Below are positions 55,566 through 64,000 of a DNA stretch of 64,000 nt, piece after piece. Within the stretch, counting starts at the first letter, position 1; each line of letters starts with the position of its first letter. Source of the stretch: Oopsacas minuta (lineage: Eukaryota > Porifera > Hexactinellida > Lyssacinosida > Leucopsacidae); the NCBI GenBank assembly GCA_024704765.1, contig JAKMXF010000111.1, positions 1,437,627 to 1,501,626 of the forward strand, read 5' to 3'. The notes beneath the pieces were generated by a model that was not told where the DNA came from, made no database searches, and saw only the letters and a program-made list of their open reading frames with translations. The position numbers were made by a program, and so were the translations under genes.

Positions 55566-58500
55566 TTATAGCCAAGCCTTCACAGCCTCAGCAATCTTGG
55601 ACCTGGAAATACCATACTTGTCCAAGAGAGCAAGTGGAGTCCCTGAGCGAGGAACTTCTCTGACAGCAATCCTTCTCACTTTTATGTTGGTTTCCTCGCT
55701 AACTATTCCTGCTACTGCTTCTCCTATGCCTCCCTCAAGGTAATGATCCTCAACAGTTAAGATTTTCCCCTCAGTAGCCGCAGCAGACGCAATCAATAGA
55801 GCTTTGTCTATAGGCTTCACAGTGAATGGGTCTAACACTCTAATATGTATACCTGTAATTGTAGGAATAATAAAGCTAATATTTCGAGTTATTCAATTGA
55901 AAGAGACAATTCGGATTATTAGTTATCTATCAGTTGCGTGTGCCTATTGTGCATATTTTACTTAAGGTTGAAACTCCTCGAAACGAATATCAGAATCCAT
56001 GAATAGCACCCTTACCGAATACCGAATACAAACCTTACGGTTGCAACTTTGATTGTACGGATTTGTACCCTTGAAGTTATCTCTCAAATAAGCTATATTA
56101 TGCATTACATACCTTCACCAGCTAGGATATCAGCTGCCTTCAGTGTTTCGTGTAAGGTAATACCTGCAGCTACTACAGTTAATTTATCTCCAACTGATTG
56201 ACGGACAATTTTTCCTTTCCCAATTTCAAATACTTCATCAGGTCCGTACATTACCTCAGTCTCGGCTCTAGTAGTGCGAGTATACGTCATTCCTCTGTAG
56301 TTAGCAGCCAGTTCTAGTGCCCGCTCAGCTGAGACAACATCTGACGGATAAAACACGACACAGCCGGGAACAGTGCGGAACATAGCTAAGTCTTCCAATC
56401 CCATTTGAGAAGGGCCATCCTCTCCGATAGACACTCCACAATGAGATCCAACGAAATTAACCTAAACAGTTGAAAGATTAAATAATAGCAACATGCTAAT
56501 ACCCATATTATTAAACAGCTATGTTTAAACTCGTTAAGTTTATTTCTATTATATGTAGCATGTGACCATCCAAACAATTTCGAACCAAGGCAAGGCGATC
56601 TTTGTACTCTGTCTATTGATAATTATAGGTATTACTCATGGATGGAAATTCATGGGTGGTTTAAGTCCATACCAAGATCCAAGCATTTTGAAATAAGCGA
56701 GAACAAGAGAAGAATACCAAAAATTTGAATTTCACGGAAACCAAGACAAACTTTGTTATTACTCACTATTAATACACAATATTTGTAATATTCGGGATAA
56801 AAAATTTAGAACATCCAACACGTTGCTAACTATTCAATATCCCATATTTTCCAAATTGGAACCTAAGGAGTGGTCATATGGAGTACTTACTTATCATGAA
56901 CATCGTGACAAGAATCAAAGAATGAATAACGAGAGAACATGTACTAACGTATATTCAGTGTACAAGTTCATGATAATTGCTGGAATCAAGTGAGGTTATT
57001 CTAATAAGAGATTGACCAATTAGAATACAGACAGGTGCCATATTAATATTACAAGATAGAATAAATGAAGATATCTACAGTATTAGAATATATTACCATG
57101 CTGTTATTATTAATTCTACTTCTTTCTATATCATTAAATATACACTCATCTCTTGCACAGAAATACACTGATGTATATCCAACAACGGATAGGAGAGAAT
57201 CTAATGATTACGAGGAGAGAGATAACACAATTGTGTTAAGCAACAAACTCTCGTTAGAGAAGAAAATATCTCTAAACCCAGAGGACCTACACCTACCTGT
57301 GATGGTTGTAGGACAGCTGATTAATGGCAATATATACATAGAGTGGTTATATCCTTCAACCGAGAGAGTTAATCTTACCATTATTGTTAGGATAGGAAAC
57401 TTCATTAATGGTGAGAATGTATTGAGTGATTATAAATCTACGGAACAGATAGCCTCAGAAATTGGATATATTCCTGTCAATCTACCAGATGATTATGAAT
57501 ACGATTATGTTTATTTCCAAATCTGCACAGAAATAATAGGAAAAATATCCAAGCTTAGTGATCATGGAATCGAAGAGCTATCAGACAAATGTACTCGTTC
57601 TCAGATAGTTTTGGCAGACAGAGATAATAAAATAGAAATGAAAATTCTAAAAACGCGAACACTGGAAGATAGAGTAGAATTCGAGTTCAATTCTGAAATT
57701 TCAATTGAAGCTGACAAATCAACGAATTTACAATGTATTGCTACTGATTTGAATAATCAAAAAGATAAGCGGAAGCAGTTTAGTATACAATACCTGAAGA
57801 CATACATTGGAAGAAGTGGCTCTAGCCTAATCACAACGAAAGCACTCAGTAAGAACTCTACTTACAAGTGTATTTTACAAGTAAACTCGCCGAATTATTA
57901 CCAACTCTACTCGTCTGAAATAATCAGTTTCTCTATAACAAAGAAGGGAAAAAATAAAATTACAAATCCTGGACAGGTAATACTAGGAAATAAGAAGAGA
58001 GTTAGAAAAACAGCAACTACTAAACTGGATCCAGCAGTTATCAAACGGTTAAAAGCAAACAAAGCTACTGGAAGAGGAAGAGGGCAGAAACATCTGCCAA
58101 AGAATGTAAATCCAAGAATGTACAATATAAGGACAGTAGAACAAATTTCACAAGAAACAAAGAATAAAGTAAAAGCGCGGTTGTCAGCTTATTATATAGA
58201 AAAACCAACCGAGGAAAGCCAGAATCAAAAGAAATATTCAATAAACCAACAAAGAAATTGCTAAATCAAATAAGTCCAATAGTAATTAAAAGGTATATTT
58301 CAAAGAAACCCAAACTATCATTACGTATAAGAATTATAATGTGTTTACAGAATACGAAAAATCAATGAGTTGCTACATTCACAAGTTCCCTGTTGATCTA
58401 ATTACAAATAATTAACTCATACAGATGGCAGTACTGGCATCAATACTTAAATGTAGTGTATATGGTGATATCTATCTGTTTGATTTAATTAAGAAACATC

Positions 58501-60773
58501 TATCAAATCACATAAACACATAAACAGTCAAACAGCATGAATTAATTGTATAATATACTCCGATCATTGCTCATCACATGACCCACGTATACTTCAACTA
58601 ATAGGGCTAGTATATGAGCTAACATATTGAAGTGTACTGGTACTGCACAAATTTATGGTATCATTGAATAGTATGATAGATATAACGGATTCACAGTGCC
58701 TGATAAGGTATCGGGAATAACAACACATACCGTAAAATGTCTATATAATATACTAACCTCTGTCTGTGATATAGCTCCCATTCTGATCTGATCAAAGGCC
58801 CGTGTTAAGAAGCAAGCAAAAGTTGAAACAAATGCAATACGTCTGTTCCTACAGGCTGCTCCTATAGCAACTCCTACCATATTCTGCTCAGCTATGAAGC
58901 ACTCTACATGTCTATCAGGATATTTATCCTTGTAGTCCTGAGCAAAAGTACTATTTTTCGTGTCAGCATCAAAAGTAGTGATTAGCGGGCTGTTGTCTCC
59001 CATCTTGGCTAGAGCCACTCCATAGGCTTTCCTAACCGCTGCGTTATCTCCTATTTTGTAGTTAGGCGGGGAACTGAGAGTAATAGGACTCAGTTCTATT
59101 TTAGGGGCATCATCCTCGAATGGGGTTAATCCAAGTTTTATGGCAGCTGTATTCTGAATTTTACCAGAAATCTCTGCCTCTATTTCGTTGTGATCAGATT
59201 TCAATGCTTTCCCGTGATATCCGTGCTTGTCAGAAACCTGTATGTTACAATATAATATATTTGATTATTATAATTTATGTTGTGAGACCGCCGAGCCCAG
59301 GAGGATCAGCCGTATATAAATGCTGCCTCGAACCATTTGCTATATACAGTGGAACCTCATTAATACAAACACAAACGGATGGAAGGTCAAAATTTGTTCG
59401 CTTTATCCGGAGTAATTAACTTGAATTTTAGCACGTCTTATCCAGAAATTTGTATTAACTGTGTTGGTATAAATGAGGTTTCACTGTATATATATAATAT
59501 ACGAGCCGCTTCGCTTGCTCGCGTGCGTGGAATGCGGACACTTTGTGTTCGCATGTGACTCGGCACTTCGTACCTCGAGTTTAGCTAAGTATAAATTGCA
59601 AAATGAATTACTATATATTTCAAATATTTTCTTACTTATATATTATATAAGTTATTTGATTCATAAAAATAACAATAAATTTAAATATTAGAAACTTGAA
59701 AATGCAAAATTCGGATTCAGTCGATTTAACATTCCGACTCAGCATACCTTATCAACATAGGCGTCGGACCCCACCCGGCATGGGCCGGAGTTATGTTAGT
59801 GAATTGTTTTATGCCGTGGATGTAGCTGGCCAATAGTTATTGGAAAGACAATTAATTGGGAAGGGATCAGGGTCTATTTGACATTTTACTAGCTAAAATC
59901 GGGATACGATAGTATACTTTAGGCGAATATGTATATTTAAAGATAATCGTGTTAACCTTGGTAGATCCGTGACCTTTGTATGTCTTAGCTATAACACAAG
60001 TGGGTTTATCCTTAACAGTCTTAGCCTCATCGAATATCTGAATAAGTTCCTCTACTGAGTGACCATTGATAACTTTAGTGTGAAATCCAAAAGCATCTGC
60101 TCTCTTCCTGTAGGTTTCTGTGTCGTGCTGTAGTTGTGTCGGTTCTGATTGTCCGAGCCTGTTAACGTCAATGATCAGCACTAAGTTGTCCAGCTTGTAG
60201 TAAGCAGCAAAAGCCATAGCCTCCCAGTTAGAGCCCTCAGCAGACTCTCCATCTCCCAGCACTACGTATACTCTGTAGCTAGCTTTATCGAAGTATTTGC
60301 CTACGTAAGCCATTCCACATCCACAGCTCAACCCCTGTCCTAAAGACCCGGTAGCTACATCCACGAAATTGAGCCGGGGGGTAGGGTGTCCTTCAATATC
60401 AGACTCATTCTACAGTTACAAAGAATAATACAATAGGTATCGCTTATACCATATACGGATATAATACAGATTGTATATGAATGAATATCACCTGTCTCAG
60501 AGAGAGGTTCTGCTCCTCAGTCAAGAGACCTGCTGCAGTCCAGGCGGCGTAGAGGACAGGGGCAGCGTGTCCCTTGGAGAGAATGAATCTGTCACTACTG
60601 GGATGTTTGGGGAACTCTTTCGACTGCTTGAGGGTGTGGAAGAATAGAACTGACATTACTTCAGCAATACTGAAGCAGGAGGTCGGGTGACCGGAACCTG
60701 CCTTGGTTGTAGAAGCCAGACTATATAGTCTAATCTTGTTTGCAATGTCATTCAATTCCTGAATATCTGCCAT
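55566..60773 (-). CDS. TKT: transketolase, 5 exons
   Basis: Thiamine-diphosphate enzyme of the non-oxidative pentose phosphate pathway, cytosolic, transferring two-carbon ketol units. Exons in transcript order (minus strand): 60773-60492, 60409-59957, 59237-58758, 56461-56113, 55852-55566; joins keep phase and give 616 aa (human 623). Motifs: [11 protein letters not shown] with the substrate/ThDP His, [11 protein letters not shown], the cofactor-metal motif [36 protein letters not shown], the catalytic Glu in [44 protein letters not shown], the C-terminal [12 protein letters not shown] and [14 protein letters not shown]. Intron 3 (about 2.3 kb) holds a complete plus-strand gene; intron 2 holds a pogo MITE and a TACGAGCC element. 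Confidence 0.97.
57065..58264 (+). CDS. secreted protein of unknown family with basic tail, nested in transketolase intron 3
   Basis: 399 aa, single exon. A long N-terminal hydrophobic segment ([16 protein letters not shown], then cleavage near SLAQ) looks like a signal peptide. The body (about 75-295) is beta-rich with sparse cysteines and two FN3-like halves: [20 protein letters not shown] and [10 protein letters not shown] in the first; NLQCIATDL and [10 protein letters not shown], an Ig/FN3-like Cys pair, in the second. The last ~105 residues are strongly basic (KKGKNK, NKKRVRK, GRGRGQK) and predicted disordered. I recognise no named family. Ligand binding or matrix association is only a guess from architecture. 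It is antisense within intron 3 of transketolase. Confidence 0.7.
   Translation: MKISTVLEYITMLLLLILLLSISLNIHSSLAQKYTDVYPTTDRRESNDYEERDNTIVLSNKLSLEKKISLNPEDLHLPVMVVGQLINGNIYIEWLYPSTERVNLTIIVRIGNFINGENVLSDYKSTEQIASEIGYIPVNLPDDYEYDYVYFQICTEIIGKISKLSDHGIEELSDKCTRSQIVLADRDNKIEMKILKTRTLEDRVEFEFNSEISIEADKSTNLQCIATDLNNQKDKRKQFSIQYLKTYIGRSGSSLITTKALSKNSTYKCILQVNSPNYYQLYSSEIISFSITKKGKNKITNPGQVILGNKKRVRKTATTKLDPAVIKRLKANKATGRGRGQKHLPKNVNPRMYNIRTVEQISQETKNKVKARLSAYYIEKPTEESQNQKKYSINQQRNC
59347..59486. mobile_element. pogo-type MITE, 140 bp, in transketolase intron 2
   Basis: Left end CAGTGGAACCTCATTAATAC and right end GGTATAAATGAGGTTTCACTG are near-complements; TA flanks both ends (59345-59346, 59487-59488). 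Terminal type shared with 45580-45975. Confidence 0.88.
59500..59740 (+). mobile_element. TACGAGCC element, subfamily 2, in transketolase intron 2
   Basis: Begins TACGAGCCGCTTCGCTTGCT and continues GGACACTTTGTGTTCGCATG, then GACTCGGCACTTCG; later GAAAATGCAAAATTCGGATTCA as in the other copies. It lies about 13 bases after the pogo MITE. Right boundary uncertain. Confidence 0.65.
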
Positions 60774-62134
60774 TAGTGAATAGATCTAGCAAATTTGTAG
60801 ACGTTTAATAAAGAAGAAATCAGAAATCAAGCTTTTATGTGTAGGGAGAGCCTACTGAAGGAAGAATCTAGAGATAAACTAGAATAGGATGATCTGTTAA
60901 TTAATTTGTAGAATATTCAAATTACCATTATCTGAGATCTGTTAAAACACTGCACTGATCATATATGGATAGGTAGTGTTTCAAAGTAAATGAAAGATAT
61001 TGAACCTTATGATTAGGTCCAATAATCTGTAAATAATTTATGCATGATGTGACCAATTCACTGGGAAAATATCGACGTATAATTTGTTGGATGCATCGTC
61101 GTGTATGGCCATTCCTAAATTTTTTATCTGAATAGTACCAAAGTTGTGCATGGCCGAATTCAGATGTTTTATGACTAGAACAATGCTATATGCGTATATC
61201 CTGGCCAGGTACCTTATGAACATTAAGTCTTTCACAGAACACTATAGAATTTTGCATGCACGTGTATATTGTATGGCCATTCATCTAGCGTAATTACATT
61301 TCACTAGTAGGGTATTAAAATTATTTCTGGTCAAAAGTGGGAAACACAATTAGTACAAGATTTTGTACTAATTCTGTCTACCTGTTAGCAACTACAACTG
61401 ATTGAGAACCAAAACAAAAATGCTAATAAGCAAACTCTACCGTAACTACAGTTATAGTGGTGACGTATTTTGCGTGAATTTGACTTGCTAATACGCGAAT
61501 TGTTATTAGAGGAACTATTCCAATGGAAAACCATGGAAATTTTGTTAATAGAGCAACATAATCTGCTATTAGAAAAATTGAAAATAGGGCGAAACTCACT
61601 ATACATAGAGAATTACCAATTATAACAGGGCATGGATATTGACTTTATGAGTCAGGACAGGAAAAAGGAAATTAGGACTAAGGTAAGATAATAATTCTCT
61701 GATTCAATGCTGATTAACCGATTACGTCATACATAAGTGTTACGATCGTAATGAAGCCAGAGGTGATGTTGATTTAACTCTCAGATTGGGAGATTGCCAA
61801 CTGAAATCACTATATTTCACTCATATTTTGTCCCACCCTACCCAAAGGATTGGGCCATAATATGCATAAATGGTATCTAAACTAACAGCCAGTCCTTCCC
61901 CAATAAACTGCACTGGACACATAAAGTTAAACTAATTACACTTACAATTATAATGAAATACACCCAATGTAACGATAAATGACAGGTTCATTATTCGGGA
62001 GAGAAATGTGAAAACTTGTGGTGTTCAGAAACGAAAACATTATTAAGAGAGGAGAACGTGGATAGCTCTTGGAGAAGAAAGAATATTCAAATTGAATCGT
62101 AAATCTGTAACAAAATTGTATTTACCATTCTGTA
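60774..62134. other. interval between transketolase and HEXIM
   Basis: No gene supported. Contains the transketolase promoter on its left side and the HEXIM 3' UTR on its right. Short AT-rich inverted words near 61330-61375 (AGTACAAGATTTTGTACT). Small minus-strand frames here are lysine/serine-biased and have no recognisable domain. Confidence 0.5.
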
Positions 62135-62842
62135 TCAAATGGTATTAGAGCTTGAACCATTCACAGCTTCCTCTAACTCGGTTATCCAATGGCTGACTTG
62201 TTCAGAGATTTTAATCTCAGAATTGACCTCTCTGCTGGTTGCTTGCCTAAAAGCACTCAGCTTAGTTTGCACGACATCGACAAGCTTCTCCACTCCCATG
62301 CAGTGAGAGACTAGCTCCTCCTTGCTCATGGCATCTAGACGTGAAGCATGAGCATCTGTGAATGCAGATTCAAAATCGTGATCTAGATAATCAGGAGACG
62401 GCTCATAGATAGGAATAGGTCCGTCAGCGGAGGAGTTACTCTCATTTCCGGAGTCCAGAGAGAAGATATTGACTGCGAGGAGGGAGGAAGGTGTATTCAT
62501 GTGAGGCTGTTCGCTAGGCTTGTCATCCATCAAGAACTGAGTAGTATTATATGGAGCGACAGCCTTCCTCTTCCCCAGCTGTTGCACCTGTTGTAAGTGT
62601 CGCTCAATCCGAAGATTCTCATACTCCTGAAACTCTTGCTTCTCTTCCCAAGTCATCTGGCTGTACGGTTTCCATTTGCGTATCTTCTGTCTACGCTTTC
62701 TCTGTTTACGCTGCTTTCCACCAGAACTCTCTTCTCTGCGGATCTTGACACCAGTGACCTCTTTCTTGTCAGGTTCACTCAAGTTAGAAGAATCAGCCAC
62801 CAACTCTGAAGGCCCTAATTCAGGCTTTTCATGAGTATCCAT
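62135..62842 (-). CDS. HEXIM1: HEXIM, 7SK-dependent P-TEFb inhibitor
   Basis: 235 aa, single exon, as vertebrate HEXIM1/2 are. HEXIM binds 7SK RNA and then holds P-TEFb (CDK9-cyclin T) inactive. An Arg/Lys cluster (about residues 43-57, KQRKQRKRRQKIRKWKPY), the RNA-binding and nuclear-localisation region, runs into MTWEEKQEF. The invariant CDK9-blocking motif PYNTTQFLMDD is at about 97-107. An acidic/Ser segment follows, then LDAMSKEELVSHCMGVEKL, the start of the dimerising coiled coil that binds cyclin T (about 170-228). The N-terminus is shorter than in human HEXIM1 (359 aa). Only one copy is in this window, so the vertebrate 1/2 distinction does not apply. Confidence 0.96.
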   Translation of the reverse strand: MDTHEKPELGPSELVADSSNLSEPDKKEVTGVKIRREESSGGKQRKQRKRRQKIRKWKPYSQMTWEEKQEFQEYENLRIERHLQQVQQLGKRKAVAPYNTTQFLMDDKPSEQPHMNTPSSLLAVNIFSLDSGNESNSSADGPIPIYEPSPDYLDHDFESAFTDAHASRLDAMSKEELVSHCMGVEKLVDVVQTKLSAFRQATSREVNSEIKISEQVSHWITELEEAVNGSSSNTI

Positions 62843-64000
62843 GTTGTATACTAATGCAATAACGCTATAATACAGATGCGTAGATCTAACAATGATAACG
62901 AGAAAATCAGAATAATATTATCCACACCCGATTACAACTAACTAATGAATCAAATCTCTATACAGAACTAATATTTGGCAAATAATTTACAGATGATAAA
63001 TGGTTCAGGTATATGTATGTGCAATGGAAAAACTCGGAATGTTATCCGACACAGTTTCGCCTGACAAATGTTAAAATCTTGAGTGTGGCTACAAGGAGAT
63101 GCGATAATTATTTGGAGGTTGTCTGACATTGTACTTAAGTCCGTGGTAGTGAGAAACTGGCGGTCCGAGTCCGGCGAGTGGCGTAGCCAGCCTGGGCACA
63201 GTGTTGGCGCACGACACAAGTAGCATATTTGCGGCACAAGCGCCACCTTGACTACGTAACTGGGTCCGACTAATACGAATACTGGTACATTAATATATAC
63301 ACATTTGGGGGTGGGGATTTGCACCTGAGACTATCAATTTTCTCAAGGTACAATTTCCACACTTTTAATGATATAATTAAAAAATCAAGTTTTCACACCA
63401 TTAATTGCATTCGATGGAATATTCAAAACAAAGTTAGGCTAGGGAGATTGGGTTTCAACAACTTGTTAGAGAATTGGGAGGTGCGTAGAAGCTGATATTT
63501 TCAGAGAATGAAATTTAAAATACACGAAAATATATCATAAAACTTCGATCAAAATTTAGTTAATAATTTCGAAAGATTCTTCGAATATTAGGCATATTCG
63601 TTTTACCCATAATCAAGCCCGGGGGCACGGAAGTGTGCCGGTTAAATCATAGCAGTCATTCGAAAGTGATCCTATTGAAATCTCACCATATAAATAGTAC
63701 TAACAACAGTAAAGTGGCCCTGGGCCAATAAATCAATCATATTTCACGAGTGTGAAGTTGGCAGCGAATTCAAGGAATGAAATTTGAGCACAACTTAACA
63801 CTTAACTCGAATATTCGCTATCTCGAAAGGATTTTGACTTCCCGGGCGTTGACCGCATTTGCATTTATATATTGTTGCCATTATCCGTATTTTTCTATAG
63901 GAGCATTGGATGTACAGTTTTTGAGATGGCAACAGGGAAGCCACCTTGGTATTTACTTTTAAATGATTGTAATAGAATGGATTCTGTAATTATGCACATG
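62843..64000. other. 5' flank of HEXIM to window end
   Basis: Promoter side of HEXIM. No gene recognised; short frames at 62968-63324 (minus) and 63777-63962 (plus) have no domain and no splice-supported context. The window ends before any neighbour is visible. Confidence 0.45.

Noticed and set aside
1..64000. tRNA, rRNA, CRISPR, riboswitch and bacterial promoter features
   Set aside because: No cloverleaf with A and B boxes, no rRNA-like conserved blocks and no spaced repeats were seen; spliced genes show that the DNA is eukaryotic, so bacterial signals do not apply.

Overview
This is nuclear DNA of an animal: AT-rich, spliced genes with GT-AG introns, short 3'-dense gene spacing and many short non-autonomous transposons. 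The gene set (VIRMA, CATSPERG, COPS3, KTI12, HEXIM, BCAT, transketolase, a receptor tyrosine kinase with an SRCR-like ectodomain, an ependymin-like protein) is metazoan. The compact layout, a sperm CatSper subunit and an SRCR-type kinase receptor would suit a sponge or another early-branching invertebrate, but the sequence alone does not prove the phylum. No prokaryotic, organelle, CRISPR, rRNA or convincing tRNA features were seen.

Layout. 1-15 kb: a 12-exon VIRMA gene on the minus strand (1458-14972); two apparently intronless plus-strand genes lie inside its introns (a secreted two-Ig protein at 3716-4369 and a Golgi-type sulfotransferase at 10954-12027). 15-20.6 kb: gene-poor, repeat-rich. 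20.6-23.5 kb: an RBM45-like RNA-binding protein (+) and an ependymin-like secreted protein (-). 24-26.5 kb: a broken receptor tyrosine kinase locus (-) between inverted repeats. 27.8-35.5 kb: a ~23-exon CATSPERG gene (+). 36.2-38.3 kb: an LRR/EGF single-pass membrane protein (+). 38.3-43.9 kb: repeats, a MULE/FLYWCH transposase relic, an ORF split by a hAT MITE, a Tc1-type MITE and several palindromes. 43.9-52.2 kb: a plus-strand run of housekeeping genes, BCAT, COPS3, VAT1-like and KTI12. 52.2-55.2 kb: repeats and a TRIM-NHL-like relic. 55.5-60.8 kb: a five-exon transketolase (-) with a third nested plus-strand intronless gene (57065-58264). 62.1-62.8 kb: HEXIM (-).

How the genes relate. Several products act on RNA or transcription: VIRMA is the scaffold of the m6A writer, RBM45 is an RNA-binding protein, HEXIM restrains P-TEFb through 7SK RNA and KTI12 serves Elongator in tRNA wobble modification. 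BCAT and transketolase are core metabolism and CATSPERG is a sperm-flagellum channel subunit. I see no operon-like functional cluster. The most distinctive signals are the three antisense intronless genes nested in introns of conserved genes, a repeat family with a head of three consecutive GC-rich hairpins, the split kinase locus flanked by inverted repeats, and a frame-preserving hAT insertion in an otherwise continuous ORF. Exon boundaries were placed by hand from splice consensus, reading phase and remembered family sequence; they were not computed.
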